DNA of 64,000 nucleotides, from assembly GCF_005405925.1 (NCBI RefSeq), contig NZ_BJHV01000001.1, forward strand, positions 3,224,001 to 3,288,000. Reading direction: 5' to 3'. The translations under genes were made by a program, and so were the position numbers. Below the pieces are notes generated by a model, which worked only from the letters and a program-made list of their open reading frames with translations, was not told where the DNA came from and searched no databases. Of this stretch, positions 29,572-37,588 are shown one piece after another. Every line of letters begins with the position of its first letter. Positions within the stretch are counted from its first letter, which is position 1. This DNA comes from Streptomyces antimycoticus. GTDB lineage: Bacteria; Actinomycetota; Actinomycetes; Streptomycetales; Streptomycetaceae.

Positions 29572-30081
29572 TCAGGGACTCGGGAACCAGCCGCTTTCGG
29601 CGGCGCGGACGCGGGAGGCGGCTATTTCGGCGTAGGCCCGGTCACGGCCCTCCCAATGGGAGCCCTCGACGGACTTGCCGGGCTCGAGGTCCTTGTAGAC
29701 CTCGAAGAAGTGGGTGATCTCCCGCCGGTCGAATTCGGGGACGTCCTCGATGTCCTGGACGCCGACATAGCGCGGGTCATGGGCCGGGACGCAGAGGATC
29801 TTCTCGTCCGGGCCCTGCTCGTCGCGCATGCAGTACATGCCGATGGCGCGGCAGAGGATGACACAGCCGGGGAAGGTCGGCTCGGCGACGGTGACGAGGG
29901 CGTCCAGCGGATCGCCGTCCCGGCCGAGGGTGAGGTCGACGAAGCCGTAGTCGGCCGGGTACTTCGTCGAGGTGAAGAGCATCCGGTCCAGCCGGATCCG
30001 GCCGGTGTCATGGTCCATCTCGTACTTGTTGCGGGACCCCTCCGGGATCTCCACGACCACATCGAACTCACCGTGCTCCAT
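29572..30081 (-). CDS. ppa: Inorganic pyrophosphatase
   Basis: Family I soluble pyrophosphatase of 169 residues that hydrolyses PPi to phosphate with Mg2+. The family signature is present (YPADYGFV, then DGDPLDALV with the three aspartates), together with RNKYE and YKDLEPGK. Several N-terminal residues differ from the usual actinobacterial form (a short MEHGE start). It stands alone, convergent with the ABC exporter and downstream of the TetR gene on the same strand. Confidence 0.96.
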   Translation of the reverse strand: MEHGEFDVVVEIPEGSRNKYEMDHDTGRIRLDRMLFTSTKYPADYGFVDLTLGRDGDPLDALVTVAEPTFPGCVILCRAIGMYCMRDEQGPDEKILCVPAHDPRYVGVQDIEDVPEFDRREITHFFEVYKDLEPGKSVEGSHWEGRDRAYAEIAASRVRAAESGWFPSP

Positions 30082-30164
30082 CGCGGCCTCCGGTCACCCG
30101 TGCGCTCCGCTGTCCTTCCAGTGTGCGCCCGGCCCTCGGGGCGGGCAGCTCGGACCTGGGCACC

Positions 30165-30880
30165 TCAGCCACCCCGCACGAGGGCGTCGATCTCGGCCTC
30201 GAAGAGGACCGAGGGATCGAAGCCCATGCCCGTGAACTGCCCTTGCACATCAAGGCTGATCACGCCGTGGAGCCGGGTCCAGGTGCGCAGCGCACGGCCC
30301 TTCAGCTCGCCGCCGGGCTCCTCCCCGGCCACCCAGGGGCCCGCGCCCTCCAGATGGCGCGCCAGCGCGGCCTCGAGCTCGGTGAGGGGCTGCCCGCCGC
30401 TCAGGGCGGCGCCGCTCCCCCTGCGCCACCGTCACCGGCGCCGACACCGGCCCCGCCGACGGTGGCGCAGGCGTCGACGATGGTCCGCATCAGCCCGGCC
30501 GCGATCTCGGTGGTCTCCGGCGGCGCGTGGTAACCGGGCACCGGGGTGCCGTAGATGAGCAGATAGCGGTCGGGCTGCCGCTTCGCCCAGTCGCGCAGGG
30601 CGAGGGCCAGGGCGCGGAAGCGGTCGGCGGGGGTGGCGTCGGCGACGGCCCGGGCGAGGGTTTCGGCCAGATCGCGGTAGGTGTCCGTGATCAGCTCGGT
30701 CAGCAGCTCGTCCCGGCTCGCGAAATAGCGGTAGAGCGCGGGGCCGGTCATGCCCATCGCCTTCGCGATCGCGTTCACCGAGATACCGGCCGTGCCCGAC
30801 TCGGAGAGCTGGGCCAGGGCCACGGCCTTGGCCTCCTCCCGGGTCTGTTTGCGGTAGCGCTCTCGCCGTGCTGTCGCCAT
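30165..30880 (-). CDS. TetR-family regulator (WHG domain), one frameshift
   Basis: Repressor-type protein of about 238 residues when restored. The TetR HTH lies at residues 20-65 (GISVNAIAKAMGMTGPALYRYF), and the ligand domain has the WHG-type segment (FRALALALRDWAKRQPDRYLL, GTPVPGYHAP). One base is missing in the C run at 30417-30421 (plus strand); past it the frame continues through RTWTRLHGVISLDVQGQF to the stop at 30165. It is divergent from the quinone oxidoreductase gene, the usual target arrangement. Confidence 0.85.
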
Positions 30881-30915
30881 GGACGGGCCTCTCGTACGGG
30901 TCCTCGATTTCGGGC

Positions 30916-30983
30916 TTGACACCTCGAGGGTAACAGGTTCATTGTTTGGTTAGAAGTTCTCACAACAACGAGAAGTCCTCACA
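30916..30983 (+). promoter_or_regulatory. Promoter and repeats between TetR and oxidoreductase genes
   Basis: A perfect -35 TTGACA (30916-30921) lies 17-18 bases before TCATTGT, a weak -10, driving the oxidoreductase gene. Two near-identical 13-base repeats follow, AGAAGTTCTCACA and AGAAGTCCTCACA (about 30952 and 30971). They are candidate TetR operators placed over the transcribed leader. Confidence 0.6.
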
Positions 30984-31000
30984 CGGGAGCGAGATCCGCC

Positions 31001-32056
31001 ATGATCACCGAAGTCGTTCTGCCGGGCCAGGTGGAGCCGGAGGGGCTCCAGCTCCGCACCCGCCCGCTGCCCGAGCCCGGCCCAGGGCAGGCGCTGGTGG
31101 CCGTCGAGGCGTCGGGGGTCTCCTTCGCCGAGCAGCAGATGCGCCGCGGGAAGTACTACGACCAGCCGCCGTTCCCCTTCGTGCCCGGCTATGACCTGGT
31201 GGGCACGGTGGTCTCGGCCGGCCCCGGGGTGGATCCGGCCCTGCGGGGCCGCCGGTTCGCGGCGCTCACGAAGATCGGCGGCTGGGCCAGCCACACCCTC
31301 GTCGACGCGGGCGATCTGGTGGAGGTCCCCGAGGGGGTGGACGCGGCGGAGGCCGAGACGGTGGTGGTCAACGGGATCACGGCCTGGCAGATGCTCCACC
31401 GCGTGGCCAAGGTGCGCCCCGGGATGACCGTGCTGGTGCACGGGGCCAATGGCGGAGTGGGCACCACCCTGGTCCAGCTCGCCCGCCATGCGGGCGTCAA
31501 GGTCATCGGCACCGCCTCACCCCGCCACCACGACGCGGTGCGCGCCCTCGGCGCCACCCCCCTCGACTACCGCGATCCGGATCTGCCCGGCCGGGTGCGC
31601 GCGCTGGCGCCCGGCGGGGTCGACGCGATCTTCGACCACATCGGCGGCGAGGGCATCGTCGACTCCTACCGGCTGCTCGCCCGTGGCGGCACGCTGGTCT
31701 CCTATGGCACGGCCGCCACCCGGGACATCCCCGGATCATCCCGGGCCCCGGTGCTCAAGCTGCTCGCCCGGCTGACCCTGTGGAACCTGCTGCCGAACGG
31801 GCGGGGGGCGCACTTCTTCAACCTCTGGGCCGGACGGCGGCGCCTGGCCGCCTACCAGGCGCGGATCCGCGCCGATCTGGGGCAGGTGCTGGCGTTGCTG
31901 GCGAGCGGCGAGTTCACCGCAGTGGTGGCGGCGCGGATTCCGCTCTCCGATGCCGCGGAGGCGATGCGGCTGGCCGAGTCCGGCACCGTCACCGGAAAGG
32001 TGGTCCTGGTCGCGGACCAGAGCGCCCGCCGGGACGGCGAGGAGGGCGCGCGATGA
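31001..32056 (+). CDS. Zinc-independent MDR (quinone oxidoreductase-like)
   Basis: NADPH-dependent medium-chain reductase of 351 residues. The GroES-like N-domain (FPFVPGYDLVGTVVSAG) is followed by a Rossmann domain with the NADPH motif VLVHGANGGVGTTLVQLA. Catalytic zinc ligands of alcohol dehydrogenases are absent, which suggests a quinone oxidoreductase or enoyl reductase role. Probably induced through the divergent TetR protein, as expected for detoxification of an electrophile. GGGAG lies upstream of the ATG at 31001. Confidence 0.9.
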   Translation: MITEVVLPGQVEPEGLQLRTRPLPEPGPGQALVAVEASGVSFAEQQMRRGKYYDQPPFPFVPGYDLVGTVVSAGPGVDPALRGRRFAALTKIGGWASHTLVDAGDLVEVPEGVDAAEAETVVVNGITAWQMLHRVAKVRPGMTVLVHGANGGVGTTLVQLARHAGVKVIGTASPRHHDAVRALGATPLDYRDPDLPGRVRALAPGGVDAIFDHIGGEGIVDSYRLLARGGTLVSYGTAATRDIPGSSRAPVLKLLARLTLWNLLPNGRGAHFFNLWAGRRRLAAYQARIRADLGQVLALLASGEFTAVVAARIPLSDAAEAMRLAESGTVTGKVVLVADQSARRDGEEGAR

Positions 32057-32093
32057 GCGCCGAGCCCTTCGGCGGATTCACGGCTCCTGGATC

Positions 32094-32145
32094 CCTGACC
32101 CGGCCGCCGGTCCGTGATAATTTTCGTATACGAGTTGTATGCGAA
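32094..32145 (+). promoter_or_regulatory. Promoter and palindrome of the GntR gene
   Basis: CTGACC (32094-32099) and GATAAT (32116-32121), 16 bases apart, form a plausible promoter. Directly over the predicted start point lies an imperfect inverted repeat, TTCGTATAC-gagtt-GTATGCGAA (32123-32145), with one mismatch per arm. This suggests self-repression. TTGTATGCGAAGC within it closely matches TTGTATACCAAGC at 35921-35933. Confidence 0.6.
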
Positions 32146-32161
32146 GCAGCATGGGGGCCCA

Positions 32162-32794
32162 GTGCCAGCGCAGTCCGGACGAGAAAAGGCGTACGCGTTC
32201 CTCAAGGAAACCGTGCTGACCGATCCCGACATGCAGGGCCGGTTCCTCACCGAGCAGGAGATCGCCGACCGGATCGGCATCTCCCGGACCCCGATCCGTG
32301 AGGCCCTGCTCCTGCTGGCGGCCGAGGACCTGGTCCAGCTGGTCCCCAAGCGGGGTGCGCATATCGCCCCGCTCTCCGGCCGGGAGATCACCGAACTGAT
32401 GGAGCTGCGCGGGATCGTCGAGCGCTATGCCGCCGAGCACACCATCGAGGCGGGCACCGTGCCGGTCGCGAAGCTGATCGAGCTGCTGGACCGGCAGCGC
32501 GAGCTGATGGGGCCGGACCAGGCCAAGGAGTTCATCGCCATCGACCACCTCTTCCACGCGACCATGGTCGCCGCGGTGGGCAATGAACTCCTCAACCGGC
32601 ACTACGACGGACTGCGCAGCCGCCAGATCCGGGCCGGAGTGGTGGCCCTGTACAACCAGACCGGCCGCCAGGAGGAGGTGCTCGGCGAGCACCGGGCGAT
32701 CCTGGACGCGGTGGCCTCCGGGGACAGGGAGGCGGCCCGCACGGCGATCAGCGCCCATCTGGAGTCAACGCTGAAGGTGTTGCTCACCGGGTGA
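32162..32794 (+). CDS. GntR-family (FCD) regulator of the adjacent catabolic locus
   Basis: Predicted local regulator of 210 residues. The winged helix (residues 5-70) contains EQEIADRIGISRTPIREALL; the FCD domain follows with EFIAIDHLFHATMVAAVGN and EEVLGEHRAILDAV, where the His and Asp residues suit a metal-bound carboxylate ligand. I prefer the GTG at 32162; an in-frame ATG at 32114 lies inside the promoter. It is convergent with the cupin-nitrilase-transporter genes, and related palindromes stand at its own promoter and between the transporter and DUF2848 genes. Confidence 0.88.
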   Translation: MPAQSGREKAYAFLKETVLTDPDMQGRFLTEQEIADRIGISRTPIREALLLLAAEDLVQLVPKRGAHIAPLSGREITELMELRGIVERYAAEHTIEAGTVPVAKLIELLDRQRELMGPDQAKEFIAIDHLFHATMVAAVGNELLNRHYDGLRSRQIRAGVVALYNQTGRQEEVLGEHRAILDAVASGDREAARTAISAHLESTLKVLLTG

Positions 32795-33055
32795 GTCAGC
32801 GCCCGGCGGCCGGACAGGAGTGAGTCACCGCCCTACGCCCGGACGGGAGTCAGTCACCGCCCGGTGGCCGGACGGGAGTGAGTCACCGCCCTACGCCCGG
32901 ACGGCCGAGTCAGCGCCCGGTGACCGGACGGCCGAGTCACCACCCGGCGCCCGGACGGCCGAGTCAGCGTCCGGTGGCCGGACCGGTGGGTCACTGCCCG
33001 GCCCCCGGACGGTAAGTCACCACCCGGCGGCCGGACCGGTAAGTCAGCGCTCGGC
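32795..33055. repeat. Tandem 27-bp repeat array
   Basis: Nine to ten diverged copies of a roughly 27-bp unit of the form GAGTCAC-CGCCCG-GCGCCCGGACGG. The array fills the gap between the convergent GntR and cupin genes, and its last copy overlaps the final codons and stop of the cupin gene. An open frame across it encodes only repeat-derived residues and is not a credible gene. Confidence 0.85.
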
Positions 33056-33424
33056 GGGCGCCTCCGGATAGGTGATCACCAGCATGGTGACGCCCTCCTC
33101 GGAGACCCAGGGGCCATGCGGCATCCCCGGGGGCCGGCAGGCGTAGAAACCACGTGAGAAGGTCCTCCCCAGGGTCAGATCACGCATGCTGCCCTCGAGG
33201 AGATAGACCTCCTCCCAGCCGTCGTGGCGGGCGACCCCGGACGGGGAGGTGTCCGTCCCCGGCTCCCAGCGCACCAGGGCGGTGGTGTGGGAGCCGCTCC
33301 CGTCCGCGGCCAGGATCTGTTCGCTGACCCCCGCGCCCGCGCCCGGCGGCCGCTGCCAGGGCCCGGCGGGCAGATGGAACTCGAGCTCCGGTTTGGCCCC
33401 TTCGGCCTTGCGGGCGTCGCTCAT
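33044..33424 (-). CDS. Small cupin-domain protein
   Basis: Single-domain cupin of 126 residues. The conserved beta-barrel motifs are recognisable (HTTALVRWEPGT, HDGWEEVYLLEG with the His/Glu ligands, and MPHGPW late in the protein). Its ATG overlaps the TGA of the nitrilase gene (ATGA, 33421-33424), so the two are translationally coupled. Cupins of this size act as metal-dependent isomerases, dioxygenases or sensors; no activity can be assigned. Its 3' end overlaps the repeat array. Confidence 0.85.
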   Translation of the reverse strand: MSDARKAEGAKPELEFHLPAGPWQRPPGAGAGVSEQILAADGSGSHTTALVRWEPGTDTSPSGVARHDGWEEVYLLEGSMRDLTLGRTFSRGFYACRPPGMPHGPWVSEEGVTMLVITYPEAPAER

Positions 33425-34230
33425 GGGTTGACGCCCAGCCTGCGGTTGGCCAGGACGGACACCGTGCGGCGCACCGCGGTGACCTCCTCGGTGTCCACGT
33501 CCCCCACCAGCAGCCCCGGCCCCGCGTCCAGCCGCTCCCGTACGGTGCCGTCGGGGCCGATCAGGGCGCTGTGGCCGATACCGGTGGGGGCGGAGCCCGC
33601 GGCCGTCACGCCGGACGCCGCCGGATCGGCCTGGCCCACGGCCGCCAGCCATACGGTGGCGTCGAGCGCCCGCGCCCGGGTCAGCAGCTCCCACTGCTCG
33701 CGCTTGCCGGGCCCCGCGCCCCAGGAGGCGGGCAGCACGGAGAGCACCGCGCCCGCGTCGGCGTGGGCCCGGAAGAGCTCGGGGAACCGTACGTCGTAGC
33801 AGGTGGCCAGGCCGATCCGGACGCCGTCGAGATCGAAGGTCACCACCTCCGAGCCCGGGGCCACGGTCTTGGACTCGGCGAAGCCGAAGGCGTCATAAAG
33901 GTGGATCTTGTCGTAGGAGGTCTCCACCCCCGGGCCGGTGGCCAGCAGGGTGTTGGTCACCCGGCCGTCGGGCGCCGGGGTGAACATCCCGGCCACGACC
34001 ACCAGCCCGGCGTCCTTCGCGATCTGCCGGACCTCGGTGGCCCAGGGCCCGTCCAGCGGTTCGGCGATCGGGCCGAGCCGGGTGCCGAAGCAGGCCATGG
34101 CCGCCTCCGGGAAGACGACCAGACGCGCCCCGGCCTCCGCCGCCCGCTGTGTCTCCTGGCGCAGAAGGGCGAGGTTCGAGGCCGGGTCCGGGCCCGTGGT
34201 GAGCTGGCTCAGTGCGATGCGGAGGGGCAT
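33421..34230 (-). CDS. Carbon-nitrogen hydrolase (nitrilase superfamily)
   Basis: Hydrolase of 269 residues, releasing ammonia from an amide or nitrile, or splitting a carbamoyl group. The catalytic triad is complete: E42 (VVFPEAA), K108 (YDKIHLYD) and C144 (ATCYDVRFPEL). The motif context resembles omega-amidase/Nit-type amidases more than true nitrilases. It is followed by the coupled cupin gene and preceded, 227 bases upstream on the same strand, by the transporter gene. That gap (34231-34457) holds only short GGGACCCGGGAGCC repeats. Confidence 0.92.
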   Translation of the reverse strand: MPLRIALSQLTTGPDPASNLALLRQETQRAAEAGARLVVFPEAAMACFGTRLGPIAEPLDGPWATEVRQIAKDAGLVVVAGMFTPAPDGRVTNTLLATGPGVETSYDKIHLYDAFGFAESKTVAPGSEVVTFDLDGVRIGLATCYDVRFPELFRAHADAGAVLSVLPASWGAGPGKREQWELLTRARALDATVWLAAVGQADPAASGVTAAGSAPTGIGHSALIGPDGTVRERLDAGPGLLVGDVDTEEVTAVRRTVSVLANRRLGVNP

Positions 34231-34457
34231 GGCGGGTGCTGCCTCATTTCCTGGTCGGGAGGGTCGGAGTGTAGGCGGGGGTGCCGGGGTACGCGGTCCC
34301 GTCCCGCGTACGTGATCCCATCCCGCCCCTTCCCCGGCACGGCTCGCTTTACAGCTCCGCGGAGCCGGGACCCGGGAGCCGGGACCCGGGACCCGGGAGC
34401 CGGAAGCCGGAAGCCAGGTGCAGGGCCGGGACGGGATGGGGACGGGGACGGAACGGG

Positions 34458-35810
34458 TCAGGACACGGTGGTGGAGGCGGTGTGGCCGACGGGGAGCGGC
34501 TCCGGCTCCTCCTCCTGCGCGGAGGAGGGGTCCCGGCCCAGCCAGAGACCCGCCACCGTGACCGCGGCGGTGACCGCGATGTAGATGGCCAGCGGCACCC
34601 AGGCGTGATAGACCCCGAGCAGCGTGGTGAAGAGCAGTGGCGCGATCGCGCCGCCGATGATCCCGGCGAGGGTGTAGGCGAGCGAGGAGCCGGTGTAGCG
34701 CAGCCGCGGGGAGAACTGCTCGGCGACGAAGGCCGCCTGCGGCCCGTACATCAGCGAGTGGATCATCAGCGCGCCGACGACCCCGAGGGTGAGCAGCGCC
34801 CAACTGCCATCCGCGACCAACGGGAAGAACAGAAACGGCCAGACACCGGCGGCGACGGCGGCGCCCCCGTACAGCCACCGCCGGTTGACGCGGTCGGAGA
34901 GCGCCCCGGCCAGCGGGATGAGCACGATCTGCAGCGAGGAGCCGATCAGCACGGCGGTGAGCGCCGAGCCGCGTGACATGTCGAGTTCCTCGGTGGCGTA
35001 GGTGAGCACGAAGACGGTGAACATCGCGTACAGCACATCGGGGGCAACCCGGCAGAGGATCGCGGCGATCAGCGCCCTCGGCTGGGTGGTGAACACCTCG
35101 CGCACCGGCGCCTCCGGGCGGTCCTGCGCGGCCTCCATCGCCTTGAAGACCGGGGTTTCCTCCAGCTTGGCGCGGACCCACAGGCCGAATCCCACCAGGG
35201 CGCCGGAGAGCAGGAACGCCACCCGCCAGCCCCAGCTGATGAACTGGTCCTCCGTCAGCAGTGCGCCCAGCGCGGCCAGGACGCCGTTGGCCAGCAGATT
35301 GCCCGCCGGAGGGCCGACCTGCGCGGCGGAGGCGTAGAAGCCGCGTCGCCGCGGATCACCGAACTCGCTGGACAGCAGCACCGCACCGCCCCACTCACCG
35401 CCGACGCCGACGCCCTGTGCGAAACGCAGCAGCACCAGCGCGGCCGGGGCCGCGACACCGACCGTGGCATAGGTGGGCAGCAGCCCGATCAGCAGCGTGG
35501 CGCTGCCGATGAGCACGAGCGTCGCGATGAGCACCTTTTTGCGGCCGATGACATCGCCGAGCCGGCCGAAGACGAAGCCGCCCAGCGGCCGGGACACATA
35601 GCCGACGGCGTAGGTGGAGAACGCCAGCAGGGTGCCGGTGAAGGGGTCCTTGGAGGGGAAGAAGAGGTCGCCGAAGACCAGGGCCGCGGCGGCGGAGTAG
35701 ACGGCGAAGTCGTACCACTCCAGGGCGGTGCCGGTGAGGCTGGCGACGAAGGCGCGGCGGACCCCGGACCGGTCGGCCCGGGGCGGTGCGCTCGATGCGG
35801 TGGGCTGCAT
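34458..35810 (-). CDS. MHS-type MFS transporter
   Basis: Proton-coupled symporter of 450 residues and about 12 helices, related to alpha-ketoglutarate, proline/betaine and shikimate permeases. The metabolite:H+ symporter hallmarks are clear: LEWYDFAVYS in helix 1, GRLGDVIGRKK in the 2-3 loop, and RFAQGVGVGGEWGGAVLLSSE in helix 4. GAGGA upstream supports the ATG at 35810. It probably imports the substrate handled by the nitrilase and cupin proteins. The upstream gap carries the GntR-type palindrome and a GlnR-like box. Confidence 0.94.
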   Translation of the reverse strand: MQPTASSAPPRADRSGVRRAFVASLTGTALEWYDFAVYSAAAALVFGDLFFPSKDPFTGTLLAFSTYAVGYVSRPLGGFVFGRLGDVIGRKKVLIATLVLIGSATLLIGLLPTYATVGVAAPAALVLLRFAQGVGVGGEWGGAVLLSSEFGDPRRRGFYASAAQVGPPAGNLLANGVLAALGALLTEDQFISWGWRVAFLLSGALVGFGLWVRAKLEETPVFKAMEAAQDRPEAPVREVFTTQPRALIAAILCRVAPDVLYAMFTVFVLTYATEELDMSRGSALTAVLIGSSLQIVLIPLAGALSDRVNRRWLYGGAAVAAGVWPFLFFPLVADGSWALLTLGVVGALMIHSLMYGPQAAFVAEQFSPRLRYTGSSLAYTLAGIIGGAIAPLLFTTLLGVYHAWVPLAIYIAVTAAVTVAGLWLGRDPSSAQEEEPEPLPVGHTASTTVS

Positions 35811-35911
35811 GTTCCGTCCTCGAGATGGTGCGTGAGGCTTACGTGATGGTACGTGGCGTTTGTGCGGTAGTGCGATGAGATGGTCGGGGGTGTGCGTGGG
35901 TCGACCTTCCG

Positions 35912-35939
35912 GCATACTTGTTGTATACCAAGCGTATGC
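35912..35939. promoter_or_regulatory. Palindromic operator between MHS and DUF2848 genes
   Basis: GCATAC (35912-35917) pairs with GTATGC (35934-35939), and an inner TTG pairs with CAA, around a central GTATAC. It shares TTGTATnCnAAGC with the site at the GntR promoter. It lies between the divergent transporter and DUF2848 genes and could control both. Confidence 0.6.
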
Positions 35940-35957
35940 GCAACCCCTCCGGGGGAA

Positions 35958-35974
35958 GTTAACCGCTTCGAAAT
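35958..35974. promoter_or_regulatory. GlnR-like box
   Basis: GTTAAC-cgcttc-GAAAT matches the glnA site of this same window (GTTAAC-ctgggt-GAAAC) at every defined position except the last. It lies between the divergent MHS and DUF2848 genes, close to the GntR-type palindrome. Confidence 0.45.
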
Positions 35975-36065
35975 CGCGAAAAGCGCGGTCAGCGCAGCGC
36001 GCGCACAACCGCATAACCGCGGAAACAGCACATCGCCCCACCGTGCCTTGGAGAGCTCAACACCC

Positions 36066-36788
36066 ATGACAACGCAGCCGTCGCAGCCCACACAGCCCGC
36101 CCGGTCCTCGCTCACCTTCGAACTGCCCGATGGCTCCCTCCACCACGTGGAGGTCGTCCAGGTGCTCAACGCGGGCTACGCGGGACGCAGCCAGGACGAT
36201 GTGGCCGCCCATGTCGCCGAGCTCGCCGAGCTGGGCGTGCCCGCGCCCTCCGTGACGCCCGCCCTCTACCCCGTCTCCCCCTACCTCGCCCAGCAGACCG
36301 GTCAGGTCAGTGTCCAGCACGACCGCACCTCCGGCGAGGCCGAGTGGGCGCTGGTCGTGGCCGCGGACGGGGAGCTGCTGCTGACGGCCGCCTGCGACCA
36401 CACCGACCGGGCACTGGAGGTGCACGGCGTGGCCTGGAGCAAGAACGCGGCCCCCGACGTGCTGGCCACCCGCGCCTGGCGGCTGTCCGATGTGGCGTCC
36501 CGCCTGGACGATCTGACGCTCCGTGCCTGGGTCACTCACGACGGTGAGGAGACCGAGGTGCAGAGCGGCACCCTGGCCGAGCTGCTGCCGCCCTCCTACT
36601 GGGTCGAGGTGCTGCGCGAACGCGGTGACCTGGTGCCCGGCACCGTGCTGATCTCCGGCACCATCCCGATGGCCGAGGGCGTGGACCAGTTCGCCGGGCG
36701 CTGGCGGGTGGAGCTGGGCGATCCGGCCACCGGCCGGACCATCGACTGCTCCTACGACGTGGTCCCGCTGCCCGAGCCGATCGGCTGA
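36066..36788 (+). CDS. DUF2848 family protein
   Basis: Protein of 240 residues recognised as DUF2848 from LLTAACDHTDRALEVHGVAWSK and the WVTHDGEETEVQSGTLAELL region; the fold is thought to be related to fumarylacetoacetate hydrolase-type enzymes. GGAGAG lies about ten bases before the ATG at 36066. It is divergent from the MHS transporter, sharing its control region, so I place it in the same pathway. The reaction is unknown. A strong hairpin terminator follows. Confidence 0.85.
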   Translation: MTTQPSQPTQPARSSLTFELPDGSLHHVEVVQVLNAGYAGRSQDDVAAHVAELAELGVPAPSVTPALYPVSPYLAQQTGQVSVQHDRTSGEAEWALVVAADGELLLTAACDHTDRALEVHGVAWSKNAAPDVLATRAWRLSDVASRLDDLTLRAWVTHDGEETEVQSGTLAELLPPSYWVEVLRERGDLVPGTVLISGTIPMAEGVDQFAGRWRVELGDPATGRTIDCSYDVVPLPEPIG

Positions 36789-36893
36789 GACCGGCCCGCA
36801 CACCGGCACCAGGCGCCCGCACACCGGCACCAGGCGCCTGCACACCGGCACCGCGCCACGCCGCGCCGCGCGAAGAGGGCACCGGCAACACAC

Positions 36894-36943
36894 GAAGGCC
36901 GTCCACCGCACGACCCCCGAGAGGTGTGCGGTGAACGGCCTTC
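36894..36943. terminator. Bidirectional terminator hairpin
   Basis: An 18-bp stem with one mismatch (36894-36911 with 36926-36943) and a 14-base loop lies between the convergent DUF2848 and SPW genes. CACACCGGCACC repeats precede it (36800-36855). Confidence 0.85.
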
Positions 36944-36980
36944 GCCCGATGCGCAGACGGTTCGGTGATTCAGCGTCCGG

Positions 36981-37421
36981 TCAGGTCTCCCTGCCCTTCC
37001 GCATCACCATGCCGGCTGCGACCAGGCCGAACAGGCAGGTGATGGCACCCACGACGACATTGTTCGCGATCACTCCGGCATCGGCACCCCGGGCGACGAC
37101 CCAGGGGGAGATGATCATCCATACACCGATCGCGGACATGGCCCAGCACAGGCTGTACATCCTCCTCGGCGCCGTGGTGAGGCCGATGCCCAGCAGGGCG
37201 ATCGTGATGCCGAGGACGAGGTTGTTGACCATGAGGTTGGGGTTGGTGCCCGAGAAGTGCACTACCCAGGGAGAGATGGCGAAGTACAAACCGGCGAGAA
37301 GTACCGGCCCGTCGAGGAAGACAACATCCCGAGCGTCCATCATGCGCGCGTAGCGCTCCCGCATCTCGGACACGTCGGGGTGGCCCCTGAGATCACCTTT
37401 CGCACGTGAGACGTCGGCCAT
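36981..37421 (-). CDS. SPW-repeat membrane protein
   Basis: Membrane protein of 146 residues with four helices in two SPW repeats: ISPWVVHFSGTN followed by NNLVLG, and ISPWVVARGADAG followed by NNVVVG. AAGGAGG nine bases upstream supports the ATG at 37421; the frame is open to 37487. The role is unknown; related actinobacterial proteins are often stress-associated. The upstream gap (37422-37588) is AT-rich for this genome, with TATATA near 37505 and a small hairpin, GTGCGGT-aaaaac-ACCGCAC (37462-37481), in the predicted leader. Confidence 0.9.
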   Translation of the reverse strand: MADVSRAKGDLRGHPDVSEMRERYARMMDARDVVFLDGPVLLAGLYFAISPWVVHFSGTNPNLMVNNLVLGITIALLGIGLTTAPRRMYSLCWAMSAIGVWMIISPWVVARGADAGVIANNVVVGAITCLFGLVAAGMVMRKGRET

Positions 37422-37588
37422 TCGACTCGCCTCCTTCGATCCATGCAAGTCTGACCGCGCAGTGCGGTAAAAACACCGCACCCCCATTGTGCGCCTCGCC
37501 CTGGTATATAGGTAGATGTCGGATTCGCATTAAATGACGTATAGTTGTCGGCCGCCGTACGGCATGTGCACGGGAGGCAGGGGGAGCG

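Noticed and set aside
32795-33055. CRISPR array
   Set aside because: The 27-bp units are directly adjacent and diverged, with no unique spacers and no cas genes nearby.
32820-33071. 83-codon ORF across the 27-bp array
   Set aside because: Its residues only reflect the repeat unit; no ribosome site and no family.
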